Shown here: positions 47,795 through 57,289 of the stretch, piece after piece
Layout: the number at the start of each line of letters is the position of its first letter
Numbering within the stretch: the stretch's first letter is position 1
Source: Bacteroidales bacterium
GTDB lineage: Bacteria > Bacteroidota > Bacteroidia > Bacteroidales > UBA932
Direction: 5' to 3'
Length of the DNA: 64,000 bases
Assembly: GCA_024691765.1 (NCBI GenBank)
Contig: JAILNI010000041.1
Location: forward strand, 1 to 64,000
Position numbers and translations under genes: made by a program
Notes under the pieces: generated by a model
Databases searched by the model: none
What the model saw: the letters and a program-made list of their open reading frames with translations, nothing else
What the model was told of the DNA's origin: nothing

Positions 47795-48849
47795 ATCTTC
47801 CCATGCATTCATACGCTTTCCCCGGAGACATACCGGAAAGCATAGCCCGGATAGGCTCAGAGCCCATTCCCTACATGCGCACCGACGAGTTCTCCCGCAT
47901 CAACCTCGAATCCGAGCGCATACTGCTGGATCTGATTCACTGCCGCGGAGGGCGTACGATCATCTACACGGGTTCCGGCACCGGGGCCATGAGCGCAATC
48001 GTGGAGAATTACGCATCCGGCTTCGAAAAGGCACTGGTAATCGACGGCGGCTCCTTCGGACACCGCTGGGCCGACCTCTGCGGCTACTACGGCCTGCCCT
48101 TCGTGCATTTCAAGGTGCCTTTCGCCCACGATATCGACTACTCCTCGCTTGAGGAGACCATAGCTTCCGAACGTCCGGGCGTCCTGCTCTGCCAGCACGA
48201 CGAAACCTCGTCCGGAGTGCTCTTCGACGTGAAACGCATAGGAGGAATCTGCCGCCGTTACGGGGTATCCCTGGTGGTGGACGTGATAAGCAGTTTCCTC
48301 GCCGAGGAGTTCAACATGGACGAAATCGGCGCCGACGTCTGCGTTACCAGCACCCAGAAGGGGCTCAACGTGCCTCCGGGCCTCTCGGTGGTCTTCCTTT
48401 CCGAAAAGGCTTCGAAGTTCCCCTTCAAGCACAGGGGCTACTACTGGGACTTCGAGGAGAACCTCAGGAACCTTACCCGCGGCCAGACTCCCTACAGCCC
48501 CGCAACCATAATCTTCCTTCAGCTCCACGCCAGGCTGAAACAGCTCGAAGCCGAAGGGGGAGAGGCGGCTAATATAGCCAGGGTGCATCACAGGGCTGAG
48601 TTTTTCCGCTCGGAGTGCCGCAAATACGGCTGGGACATGCCAACCGAATCGCCGACATTCGCAATCACGGCCATACAGACTGCGGACGATGCGTCACGCA
48701 AAGTGTTCCGCGGCCTGATCGAAAAATACGCAACCTATATAATGCCGGGATCCATTCCGGGCTTCTATCGTATTTCCCACATGGGAGAGCAGACGGATGA
48801 AGAGTTGGCGCTCCTTGCCTCCCGCATCAAAGAACTGGAAACTATCTGA
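47791..48849 (+). CDS. Class V (PLP-dependent) aminotransferase, alanine-glyoxylate/AEP-transaminase-like
   Basis: TIIYTGSGTGAMSAIVENY, CQHDETSSGVLFDV, VVDVISSFLAEEFNMDEIGADVCVTSTQKGLNVPPGLSVVFLS. Confidence 0.85.
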   Translation: MNLPMHSYAFPGDIPESIARIGSEPIPYMRTDEFSRINLESERILLDLIHCRGGRTIIYTGSGTGAMSAIVENYASGFEKALVIDGGSFGHRWADLCGYYGLPFVHFKVPFAHDIDYSSLEETIASERPGVLLCQHDETSSGVLFDVKRIGGICRRYGVSLVVDVISSFLAEEFNMDEIGADVCVTSTQKGLNVPPGLSVVFLSEKASKFPFKHRGYYWDFEENLRNLTRGQTPYSPATIIFLQLHARLKQLEAEGGEAANIARVHHRAEFFRSECRKYGWDMPTESPTFAITAIQTADDASRKVFRGLIEKYATYIMPGSIPGFYRISHMGEQTDEELALLASRIKELETI

Positions 48850-48857
48850 ATGTAAAG

Positions 48858-49703
48858 ATGAAACAGCTTACCCAAAAAGAGTTACAGCAGGAAAGCCTGA
48901 AAATCCTGAAAGAGGTCGACGCTTTCTGCAAGGCAAACGGAATCCGATATTCCATGGCTTACGGAACCTTGCTCGGTGCGGTGCGCCACAAGGGTTTCAT
49001 CCCATGGGACGATGATATCGACATCGTCATGATGCGTGAAGACTATGACCGCTTCTGCCGGGAGTACAAATCGGACAGGTACGAACTGTTCTGCTCCGCA
49101 AGGAATTCCGATGCGTACGTGGCCTATGCCAGGGTCGCCGACATGAGGGATACCGAATCCCGCACCTACATCCCGTGGGCCGGAAACAGGCAGGACCAGG
49201 GCGTGCGCATAGATGTTTTCCCTCTTGACTACGCTCCCGATGACGAGAAGGAGCAGCTCCAGCAGTATAAGCTTTTCTGCACCCTTTACGACTTTTCGAA
49301 CCGGGTTCGCAAGGCCAACGTCAAAGCCATCCCCGGACTGCCCCTGAAATTCCATATCAAGAGGCTCGTCCACAGCAACCGTTACAACAGGCGCCTTGCC
49401 CGTCAGACCGCGGAAGAGGCGGCGGCGTGGCTGGAGTTCCTTCAGCGCAAACTCTGCGCGAAGCCGACAAAGCACCTCTCGCAGTATGCCTGCCCTGACC
49501 GCAATATCCGAGAGTGGTTCGATGTCGAGGATTTCGAGAATCTTATCGAGCTTCCTTTCGAGGACACGTCATTCAGCGCCCCGGCCAACTACGACAAGGT
49601 GCTCACCGAGTGGTTCGGCGACTATATGCAGCTGCCTCCTGAGAAAGACCGCAAATGGAGGTCCCTGGGCTATATCCGCCTCTTCTGGAAAGACAAGAAA
49701 TAA
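48858..49703 (+). CDS. LicD-family phosphotransferase
   Basis: VDAFCKANGIRYSMAYGTLLGAVRHKGFIPWDDDIDIVMMREDYDRF, nearly identical to the LicD block of the 44681 fusion. Confidence 0.93.
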   Translation: MKQLTQKELQQESLKILKEVDAFCKANGIRYSMAYGTLLGAVRHKGFIPWDDDIDIVMMREDYDRFCREYKSDRYELFCSARNSDAYVAYARVADMRDTESRTYIPWAGNRQDQGVRIDVFPLDYAPDDEKEQLQQYKLFCTLYDFSNRVRKANVKAIPGLPLKFHIKRLVHSNRYNRRLARQTAEEAAAWLEFLQRKLCAKPTKHLSQYACPDRNIREWFDVEDFENLIELPFEDTSFSAPANYDKVLTEWFGDYMQLPPEKDRKWRSLGYIRLFWKDKK

Positions 49704-50251
49704 CGAAGCCTCGAATAGAGATAATGGAGCCTGACATATGTCGGGCTCTTTTTCGTCGCCTCGTCGAGGTACATTATAAAAATATATGAAACGTAATTGG
49801 TATTCTTGAAAGCCTTTACTCCGTATATACGGAAACCGTTCTTGAGATGCCATTTTACAGAGCTCTCGGCCCTCGTGGCGGTGTCGCTCTTAACGTACTG
49901 CACGCCGTTTTCCACGGCCCAGGCCTTCCAGACGACTGCCAGCTGCGTAGCTACTCCGAGGTGTTTGGCCTTCGGACTTACGGCAAGGTACTCATGGTAG
50001 GCGTAAGTGCGGCCCCTTCTGTCGGTCTTCAAATGAAGGACTGCGGTGCCGAGAAGCTCTCCGGAGTCTTCGTCCAGGGCGACAAACACGGTGCCGTCCT
50101 TCATCTTTTCCTCGAACTGGGCGGCGCTCATGAAAGAACAGGTGAAACGAAGCCCCTGCAGAAGCCTCTCTTCGAATGATTCGTGCATGAAGTCCGCAAT
50201 CTGCGCGTAGGTGATGCCGGTTTCCTGCAGCTGTTTGATTATTAGTTTCAT
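49670..50251 (-). CDS. GNAT-family N-acetyltransferase
   Basis: FEERLLQGLRF..., YHEYLAVSPKAKHLGVATQLAVVWKAWAVENG; overlaps LicD 3' end. Confidence 0.82.
   Translation of the reverse strand: MKLIIKQLQETGITYAQIADFMHESFEERLLQGLRFTCSFMSAAQFEEKMKDGTVFVALDEDSGELLGTAVLHLKTDRRGRTYAYHEYLAVSPKAKHLGVATQLAVVWKAWAVENGVQYVKSDTATRAESSVKWHLKNGFRIYGVKAFKNTNYVSYIFIMYLDEATKKSPTYVRLHYLYSRLRYFLSFQKRRI
49727..49753 (+). terminator. intrinsic terminator after the LicD gene
   Basis: GAGCCTGAC-ATAT-GTCGGGCTC-TTTTT. Confidence 0.8.
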
Positions 50252-50281
50252 ATGGCTGCTAATATACGAAAAAATCCAGAG

Positions 50282-51130
50282 TTACAGCGAAAGGAGCATT
50301 TCGGCGCTGCCGTTCCTCTGCATGGGCGGCAGGGGGAAAACCCATTCCCTTCGGGTACCATCCGCAGTGGCGCAGAATACCAGTTCCGTATCGGACGGCC
50401 CCTCCCTTTCGAAAGGATAACAATATAGCGAGACCCCGGGCAGGCAGGGCTCTTCGCCAATGGTGCCGGCGTATTCGTACAGCATCATTTCCGGATGCGC
50501 AAGGGCTTCAGGCAGGCTCTCGCTTTCCGCTATGTGGAAGCCGTCGCTGCGGAGAACCTGCGCCCTGGCGTTCACGTTGCGCAGCCTGATTTCCGCATCC
50601 GTAAGCGGCGAACCGCTGCGGTTGTTTATGCAGGCCAGCTCCACGCGGCAGAGAAGGGGAGTGAGCCGTACCGTAACCGTATCTAGGGGAGGATGGCGGG
50701 GAATGCTCAGGACCGCGCTCATAAGGGGAAACCCCGGGTCTTCGTCGCGGTACAGCATTTCCAGGCGCTCTGCGCTGTCGAAGCGCTGAAGGGCTTCAAC
50801 CCTGAGCGGGGCCGGGCTGTTGGCTATGGCAACGAGAATCCCGTCGCCCCTGCCGGGAATGGCGGCCTTGAGATGCTTACTGGGCTTTTCTTTGCGTATG
50901 TGTGAAATAAGATCTTTGGTGAGAGTATCGCTGTAGATGAGCAGATCCAAAATACGGACGCCGCCGGGAGCCGTAAAGCATAGCGTAGTGTTGAGAGTGT
51001 CCTTGAGAGACAGGCTCCCGGCGGTATCCGTTTCCGTGTGGGGAATCCCCTCGCTGCACCCCGGCGCCGTCACGGCGGCGAGAAACAGCCCACCGGCCAC
51101 AAACACATGAAAAATGCGAGTCATCAACAT
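50282..51130 (-). CDS. Lipoprotein, possibly fimbrial-subunit/FimB-like
   Basis: Start MLMTRIFHVFVAGGLFLAAVTAPGCSEG (lipobox APGC); beta-rich; family uncertain. Confidence 0.5.
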   Translation of the reverse strand: MLMTRIFHVFVAGGLFLAAVTAPGCSEGIPHTETDTAGSLSLKDTLNTTLCFTAPGGVRILDLLIYSDTLTKDLISHIRKEKPSKHLKAAIPGRGDGILVAIANSPAPLRVEALQRFDSAERLEMLYRDEDPGFPLMSAVLSIPRHPPLDTVTVRLTPLLCRVELACINNRSGSPLTDAEIRLRNVNARAQVLRSDGFHIAESESLPEALAHPEMMLYEYAGTIGEEPCLPGVSLYCYPFEREGPSDTELVFCATADGTRREWVFPLPPMQRNGSAEMLLSL

Positions 51131-51187
51131 GAAGAAGATTTTTGGGAATCCGACTGCAAAGCTATGGTTCCGGGAGCTGCCTGTCAA

Positions 51188-51279
51188 GGGGGTAAAATTT
51201 TTTCGTGCAGATTTTTCTGTTTTTTAAAAACATAAAAAAACGTAAAACATTTACCCCCGTCGTTTTCAGGCGCCGGGGG
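51188..51279. repeat. intergenic palindromic element with GGGGGTAA arms
   Basis: GGGGGTAAAATTTTTTCGT...ACGTAAAACATTTACCCCC, then GTCGTTTTCAGGCGCCGGGGGTAAG. Confidence 0.6.
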
Positions 51280-51305
51280 TAAGTGAATAAACGTTTAATA
51301 AACGA

Positions 51306-52577
51306 TTAACCGAAGTTGTCGAAGTGGAGGTTGGTCTCCAGGTCGACGCCGAGGCTGTCGAGCAGGTTCTCCACGGTTTTCACCAGCATGGGCGGGCCGC
51401 ACATGAAGTAGTGGATATCCTCCGGGGCCTCATGCTCGTTTAGGTAGAGCCTGCCCATTTCGGGCGCCACGAAGCCTGCGGTGTACTTCACACCCTTCTC
51501 GTCGGCCACGGGATCGGGCCTGTCGAGGGTGAGGTAGAACTTGAAGTTCGGGAAGTCCTTCTCGATGGCCCAGTAGTCTTCGAGATAGAAGGCTTCGGAA
51601 AGGCTCCTCGCGCCGTAGAAGAAGGAGACCTTGCGCTTTGTCTTGAGCGTGCGGAACAGATGCATTATGTGGCTGCGCAGAGGGGCCATGCCGGCGCCGC
51701 CGCCCACGAAGATGTATTCCGTTTCGATTGGATCGTTCTCCGGAAGGAGGAAGTCGCCGAACGGGCCGCTGATAGTCACCTTGTCTCCCGGATGCCTGGT
51801 GTAGACATACGAGGAGGCGATGCCAGGATTCACCGGCAGCAGCTTGTTGCTGCCCTTGGGTGCGTTAGGGTCGAACGGCGGGGTGGCGATTCGGACGTTG
51901 AGCTTTATGATCTGCCCCTCGGCCGGATAGGAAGCCATGGAGTAGGCCCTTACAGTCGGTTCGGGGTTCACGCATTTGAGGTCGAAGAAGCCGTAGCGTT
52001 CCCAGGTGGCCCTGTATGGCTCGTCCACGTCGATGTCCTTATAGTCGAACACGCCCTTGGGAATGTCGATCTGGATGTACTCGCCGCTCTTGAAATCGAG
52101 GTGCTCGCCTTCTGGGATGCGGACGGTGAATTCCTTGATGAAGGACGCCACGTTGTGGTTGGAAATGACCTCGCACTCCACCTTCTTCACGCTGAGCGTG
52201 CTGTCGGGAATGCGTATCTTGAGGTCTTCCTTCACCTTCACCTGGCAGCCCAGCCTCATGCCTTCCTTTATCTGCTTGCGGTTGAACTGGCCCTTTTCGG
52301 TTTCGAGTATCTCTCCGCCTCCCTCGATCATCTGCACCTTGCACTGGCCGCAGTTGGCCTTGCCGCCGCAGGCTGAGGGGAGGAAGATGCCCTGGTCGGC
52401 CAGGGTGTGCATCACGTCGCCGCCCTGGGGAACGTCCAGCACCCGCTTCCCGTCGTTGATGTCTATCTTCACGGTGCCGGAAGGAGTGATGGCCGACTTC
52501 ACCCAGAGAAGCAGGATCACCAGCACGACGGTCACCAGGACCGTTATGGCTATTGCGCTTACAATTACCTGTGTCAT
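51306..52577 (-). CDS. nqrF: Na+-translocating NADH:quinone reductase subunit F
   Basis: 2Fe-2S CGGKANCGQCKVQ; FAD/NAD domain VGGGAGMAPLRSHI. Confidence 0.98.
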   Translation of the reverse strand: MTQVIVSAIAITVLVTVVLVILLLWVKSAITPSGTVKIDINDGKRVLDVPQGGDVMHTLADQGIFLPSACGGKANCGQCKVQMIEGGGEILETEKGQFNRKQIKEGMRLGCQVKVKEDLKIRIPDSTLSVKKVECEVISNHNVASFIKEFTVRIPEGEHLDFKSGEYIQIDIPKGVFDYKDIDVDEPYRATWERYGFFDLKCVNPEPTVRAYSMASYPAEGQIIKLNVRIATPPFDPNAPKGSNKLLPVNPGIASSYVYTRHPGDKVTISGPFGDFLLPENDPIETEYIFVGGGAGMAPLRSHIMHLFRTLKTKRKVSFFYGARSLSEAFYLEDYWAIEKDFPNFKFYLTLDRPDPVADEKGVKYTAGFVAPEMGRLYLNEHEAPEDIHYFMCGPPMLVKTVENLLDSLGVDLETNLHFDNFG

Positions 52578-52589
52578 AACCTTTCCCTC

Positions 52590-53204
52590 CTATAAGCTGA
52601 TACCCATGAAAATCATGAAGGCGAGTCCCATCAGGCCCACCGTTATGAAGGTGATGCCTATGCCCTTGAGGGGCTTGGGAACATTGCTGTAGGCCATCTT
52701 TTCGCGAATCGCGGCCAGCATCACGATGGCAAGGTACCAGCCAATGCCTGAACCGAGTGCGTACACGGCGCTCTCGCCAACGTTCGCGAAGTCTTTCTGC
52801 TGCATGAAGAGGCTGCCGCCGAGTATGGCGCAGTTCACCGCAATCAGCGGAAGGAAGATGCCGAGGCTCCCGTAAAGAGCCGGAAGATAGCGCTCCACCA
52901 CCATCTCGACCAGCTGCACGAAGGCTGCGATGACCGCGATGAAGAGGATGAAACTGAGGAAGCTCAGGTCGACCTCCGCGAACTGCGGACCCAGCCATGC
53001 GAGCGCTCCGGGCTGGAGCACGTAGCGGTTGAGCAGGTAGTTCAGGGGAAGAGTGCAGAGCAGCACGAAGATCACGGCGAGGCCGAGGCCGTTTGCCGTC
53101 TTTACAGTCTTGCTTACCGCCAGGTATGAGCACATACCCAGGAAGTAGGCGAATATCATGTTGTCTACGAAGATAGACTTTACGAAAAGGCTTACGTATT
53201 CCAT
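52590..53204 (-). CDS. nqrE: Na+-translocating NADH:quinone reductase subunit E
   Basis: [44 protein letters not shown]. Confidence 0.98.
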   Translation of the reverse strand: MEYVSLFVKSIFVDNMIFAYFLGMCSYLAVSKTVKTANGLGLAVIFVLLCTLPLNYLLNRYVLQPGALAWLGPQFAEVDLSFLSFILFIAVIAAFVQLVEMVVERYLPALYGSLGIFLPLIAVNCAILGGSLFMQQKDFANVGESAVYALGSGIGWYLAIVMLAAIREKMAYSNVPKPLKGIGITFITVGLMGLAFMIFMGISL

Positions 53205-53216
53205 ATGGCTGTGCTT

Positions 53217-53822
53217 TTACTTTTCCTGGAGTTCCCTGTCGACGCTGCGGTGTACCCAGATAATGCATCCTATGAGTATCAGCGCGAACGGCGGAAGGAT
53301 TACAAGATTGTTGGTTACATAGGCTGCCGGCATAACCTGCAGGCCGAAGAGGGTGCCGCTTCCGAAGAGTTCGCGGAAGAAGGCAACGATAAGCAGTATC
53401 ATGCCGTAGCCGAAGCCGTTGGCAAGACCGTCCACAAGGGAGGGAAGGGGCTTGCTGCCGAGGGCGAACGCTTCGATACGGCCCATCACTATGCAGTTGG
53501 TGATAATGAGGCCGATGTAAACGGACAGCTGTTTGTCGATGGGGAAGGTGACCTCGATGCTCTTGAGTATCTGGTCCACCAGAATAACCAGCATCGCGAC
53601 CACGACCAGCTGCACGATGATGCGTACGCGGTTGGGAATGCCCTTGCGCAGAAGGCTCAGCACCAGGTTCGCAAGGCCGCAGACCACGGTGACGGACAGC
53701 GCCATCACAAGCGCGCCCTTAAGGGTTACGGTAACCGCGAGCGACGAACATATACCGAGTACCAGCACGGTAATGGGGTTGCCCTTGAAGAGAGGCTGAA
53801 GGAATGTTTCTCTCAGTGTCAT
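53217..53822 (-). CDS. nqrD: Na+-translocating NADH:quinone reductase subunit D
   Basis: NPITVLVLGICSSLAVTVTLKGALVMALSVTVV; operon context. Confidence 0.97.
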   Translation of the reverse strand: MTLRETFLQPLFKGNPITVLVLGICSSLAVTVTLKGALVMALSVTVVCGLANLVLSLLRKGIPNRVRIIVQLVVVAMLVILVDQILKSIEVTFPIDKQLSVYIGLIITNCIVMGRIEAFALGSKPLPSLVDGLANGFGYGMILLIVAFFRELFGSGTLFGLQVMPAAYVTNNLVILPPFALILIGCIIWVHRSVDRELQEK

Positions 53823-53825
53823 GGC

Positions 53826-54602
53826 TTAGTCCTCCTCTGCGTTGATGGCGTGATTCTCCAGCATGCTGAAGAACGCTGCGTTACCCAAATGTTTTTCGTA
53901 GGCGTCGAACCAGACGTTGAGGGCTTCGTTGAGGCCTTTGGAGGTCATGGTTGCGCCGGTGATTGCGTCGACCGCGTTGGCGGCTCCGGAGGCCTCGGCG
54001 TTCTTTTCGAGCCTGAAGGCGGGTTTGTCGCCCCATTCTACGGTTTTGCCGGCGAATTTCTCGCGGAACCAGGGTTCGTCCTTTATCTTGGCGCCCAGGC
54101 CCGGGGTTTCGCCCTCATGGTCGAAGTAGGCACCTGCGATTGTATGAAGGTCGGGCTCGAACGCGATGTAACCCCAGACCGGACCCCAGAGGCCCGCTCC
54201 GTAGACGGGAATCACCGTCCTGCCGCTTTTGAACACATAAACGGGGAGCTTTGCCTCGCCGCCGGCCTTTATGGCCCTGTCCTGCGGTTTGAGTTTGTCC
54301 ACAAGCTGGATGTTGTCCTCTTCGATGCCAAGTTCGCCGTTCTTCTCTCCGTCGAGGCCTATGGTGTAGGCTTCCTGAATGCTGTCGGCGTAAAGCCGGA
54401 GTATGTCGGCGTTCTTCGTGGCATAAAGCTCTTCGGTCGGTTTGGTGCCGGCCGCCGCCATCATCTGCCTGAGGGTTTCTGCTTTGGCGTTTGCCTGCTG
54501 GGCCGGACCCAGTTTGGAAGCGGCGAAAGCCAGGATGCCAGCCACCACCACAACTATTATGGTAGTGTAGACTACTGTGTAGATGTTTCCGTTGGTATTC
54601 AT
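53826..54602 (-). CDS. nqrC: Na+-translocating NADH:quinone reductase subunit C
   Basis: MNTNGNIYTVVYTTIIVVVVAGILAF...; DAITGATMTSKGLNEAL (FMN-attachment motif). Confidence 0.96.
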   Translation of the reverse strand: MNTNGNIYTVVYTTIIVVVVAGILAFAASKLGPAQQANAKAETLRQMMAAAGTKPTEELYATKNADILRLYADSIQEAYTIGLDGEKNGELGIEEDNIQLVDKLKPQDRAIKAGGEAKLPVYVFKSGRTVIPVYGAGLWGPVWGYIAFEPDLHTIAGAYFDHEGETPGLGAKIKDEPWFREKFAGKTVEWGDKPAFRLEKNAEASGAANAVDAITGATMTSKGLNEALNVWFDAYEKHLGNAAFFSMLENHAINAEED

Positions 54603-54604
54603 GG

Positions 54605-55696
54605 CTAGGCGTTTGCTTTAAGTTTGCGTGCCCTGCGGCTGATGTGCGAAGAAACCACGCAGTGGTCGATGAGGGGAGCGGCAGTATTGCCCATCAGTAT
54701 GGCCAGCATCATTCCCTCGGCGTAGCCTGGGTTGAAGAGGCGCACCGTGATGCAAAGCATGCCGATCAGCAGGCCGTATATCCATTTGCCGCACTCCGTC
54801 TGGGCGGAAGTGACGGGATCGGTGGCCATGAAGACGGTACCGAAGGCGAAACCGCCGACGATAAGCTGGTTCCAGCAGGGCATCGCGCTGATGCCGGCAA
54901 GGTCGGCGATTCCTCCTACGAGGAGGGCTCCGAGCACGCTGCCGCACATTACCTTCCAGCTGGCGACTCCCGTCCAGAGGAGTATGGCCGCGCCGAGCAG
55001 GATGGCGATTACGCTGGTCTCACCCACGCTGCCGGGGATGGTTCCGATAATCTGGCTCCAGATGCCGTTGCTGTACTGGGCGGCTCCGTCGAGTGCCAGG
55101 GGAGTGGCCCCGGTGAAGCCGTCTGCGAAGGTTTCGGACGCCTTCTTTGCAATCCAGACTTCGCTTCCCGACATAGCGGTGGGATAGCTGAAGAACAGGA
55201 ACGCACGTGCCAGAAGGGCCGGGTTCCAGATGTTCATTCCTGTGCCGCCGAAGACCTCCTTGCCGAAGATGACGGCGAATGCGACCGCGAGCGCGAGCAT
55301 CCAGAGGGGAGTGGTTGGCGGAACGATGAGGGGAATGAGGAAGCCCGATACGAGGTAGCCTTCGTTCACCTCTTCACCGCGGAGACCGCTGCTGAAGAAC
55401 TCTATGAAAAGGCCCACTCCGTAAGAGACTACGAAGAGCGGCAGCGTCTTCAGGAAGCCCCACCACCAGTTGGCGAGTATGTTGGCCGAAGTGCCGCCGC
55501 CTATTGCGAGCTGGTGCTGATAACCTACGTTCCACATGCCGAAGAGGGCTGCCGGAACGAGGGCTATCACCACTATTATCATGATGCGTTTCAGGTCCAC
55601 TGCATCGCGCACGTGCGCACCCTTGCGGGTGACCGTGCCGGGCACATGGAGGAAGGTTGCAAACGCATCGACTGTTGCTGTCCAGAACTTTTTCAT
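54605..55696 (-). CDS. nqrB: Na+-translocating NADH:quinone reductase subunit B
   Basis: DGFTGATPLAL FMN-binding motif, multi-TM, operon context. Confidence 0.97.
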   Translation of the reverse strand: MKKFWTATVDAFATFLHVPGTVTRKGAHVRDAVDLKRIMIIVVIALVPAALFGMWNVGYQHQLAIGGGTSANILANWWWGFLKTLPLFVVSYGVGLFIEFFSSGLRGEEVNEGYLVSGFLIPLIVPPTTPLWMLALAVAFAVIFGKEVFGGTGMNIWNPALLARAFLFFSYPTAMSGSEVWIAKKASETFADGFTGATPLALDGAAQYSNGIWSQIIGTIPGSVGETSVIAILLGAAILLWTGVASWKVMCGSVLGALLVGGIADLAGISAMPCWNQLIVGGFAFGTVFMATDPVTSAQTECGKWIYGLLIGMLCITVRLFNPGYAEGMMLAILMGNTAAPLIDHCVVSSHISRRARKLKANA

Positions 55697-55697
55697 A

Positions 55698-57056
55698 CTA
55701 TTCCATTTCTTTGAGCATGAGGCGTATGCCGTTTGCGATTATTTCCTGAATGTCGTTCTTGGAGGGGTCGATGAACTCGCAGAGGGCGAGGTCTTCCGGA
55801 ACGACTTCGTATATGCCGAATTTCTCCATCTTGTCGATGTCGCCGGCGAGGCAGGCCTTGATCAGGTAAACCGGAAAGATGTCCATGGGCAGAACCTTGG
55901 CGTAATAGGCGTCGCTCATCACGAACGCGCGGGGACCGCCGTGGAGGTTGGTGTCCAGGTCGTATCTGCGCCAGGGCATGAGCCACGAGAAGTAGCTGTG
56001 GTCGGTACTGAACTGCTTCCAGCGTATGGGGCGTGCCCAGCCGAGAAGTTCGGGTTCGTAGCCTTCCCTGAGCACCGTCACGAGGTTGTCGTAGAAGCCG
56101 AGGTATCCGTCGCGGCCGACGTTTTCGCCGCTGAGGATGTTGCCGCTCACCACTCGCAGGTCGTCAGTAGCTCCGAAGAATGCTCCCAGCGTGCTCATGG
56201 GCGATCCGGGATACATGTCGGCGTAGGCGGGTTCGATTGCGGCCGGACCGGCCACGGCTACCTTGCGGCGCACGTCGTAGCGGCCGGTGTTGAAGAGGGC
56301 GCCTATTGCGGCAAGGCCGGGAAGGGATACGGTCCATACCACGCTGCCCTTGGTGACGGGGCACACATGGCTGATCTGCACTCCCACATTGCCGGCGGGA
56401 TGCTTTCCTTCGAAGACGTGTTTCTCCACATTCTCGAGCCTGGCGAGGGGGCTGCGGTTGAAGTTGGCTGCGTTGTAGCCCACATGGACTTTGCCGGAGC
56501 TGAGTTTCGCGAGGGCATCGACACCTTTCTGGATGTCGACCAGGCGGTCGCCGAGGGTGAATTCGGGGCATGCCGCAAGGGGAGCGGTGTCGAAGGCTGA
56601 GACGAACACGGCCTTCGGCGTGTCTGCCGGATTGGCTATGATGCCGTACGGCCTCTGGATGACGAAGGGCCACAGACCGGCTTCGAGTATGGCTGCCTTG
56701 ACTGCGTCTGCATCCAGTTCCGAAGGATTCTTTTTCCCGAAGTCGAGCGCTTCCCTGCGTCCGTCGGACTGGAGTACGACCGCAAGCAGTTTCCGCTTCT
56801 CGCCGCGGACAATCTCCTTCACGACACCGCTGACGGGCGAAGCCACCAGCACTTCCGGCCTCTTCTTGTCGGAGAGTACCGGCGACCCGCACTTCACGGC
56901 GTCGCCCTCCCTTATGAGAAGACGCGGAGTGAAGCCCTTGAAATCGGACGGGCGGATGGCTATTATGTCGGGAGTAACTGTCTTGGCGATACGGAGTTCG
57001 GCTTTCCCGGTAACCGGCAGGTCGAGTCCTTTGGTCAAAACGATTCTTTTGGACAT
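55698..57056 (-). CDS. nqrA: Na+-translocating NADH:quinone reductase subunit A
   Basis: KRIVLTKGLDLPVTGKAE...LVREGDAVKCGSPVLSDKKRPEVLVASPVSGVVKEIVRGEKRKLLAVV-type sequence; first gene of operon. Confidence 0.97.
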   Translation of the reverse strand: MSKRIVLTKGLDLPVTGKAELRIAKTVTPDIIAIRPSDFKGFTPRLLIREGDAVKCGSPVLSDKKRPEVLVASPVSGVVKEIVRGEKRKLLAVVLQSDGRREALDFGKKNPSELDADAVKAAILEAGLWPFVIQRPYGIIANPADTPKAVFVSAFDTAPLAACPEFTLGDRLVDIQKGVDALAKLSSGKVHVGYNAANFNRSPLARLENVEKHVFEGKHPAGNVGVQISHVCPVTKGSVVWTVSLPGLAAIGALFNTGRYDVRRKVAVAGPAAIEPAYADMYPGSPMSTLGAFFGATDDLRVVSGNILSGENVGRDGYLGFYDNLVTVLREGYEPELLGWARPIRWKQFSTDHSYFSWLMPWRRYDLDTNLHGGPRAFVMSDAYYAKVLPMDIFPVYLIKACLAGDIDKMEKFGIYEVVPEDLALCEFIDPSKNDIQEIIANGIRLMLKEME

Positions 57057-57163
57057 ATTGTTGGTGTAATTTCGATTATTCCGATTAATCGTATAATAAC
57101 TTGCGAAGATAGCGAAAAATATTGATACGCGGAATATCTTTTTCGAGGGGTTCTACTGGCGCC

Positions 57164-57289
57164 GGGGGTTAACACGTTTTTGCCCTTTTTCGTGTTAGCC
57201 CCCCATCCTGCATCCCGGGGGTTAACACGTTTTGGGCTGTTATCGTGTTAACCACTACGCTTTCTCCGGGCGGAGTTTAGCGTATTTGA
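57164..57289. repeat. composite palindromic repeat block, left of uvrD
   Basis: Hairpins GGGGGTTAACACG...CGTGTTAGCCCCC (57164-57203) and GGTTAACACG...CGTGTTAACC (57220-57253), then the CTCCGGGCGGAG palindrome spanning the uvrD stop. Confidence 0.85.

Noticed and set aside
47791-48849. AEP (phosphonate) transaminase assignment
   Set aside because: Class V fold fits, but no PEP mutase or phosphonopyruvate decarboxylase genes are in the window, so the specific substrate is unsupported.
53205-56600. Plus-strand ORFs of 467, 356 and 354 aa opposite nqr genes
   Set aside because: Antisense shadows of nqrD/C/B/A.
51306-57056. Rnf complex
   Set aside because: NqrA and NqrF (2Fe-2S/FAD) sequences and gene order match Na+-NQR rather than Rnf.
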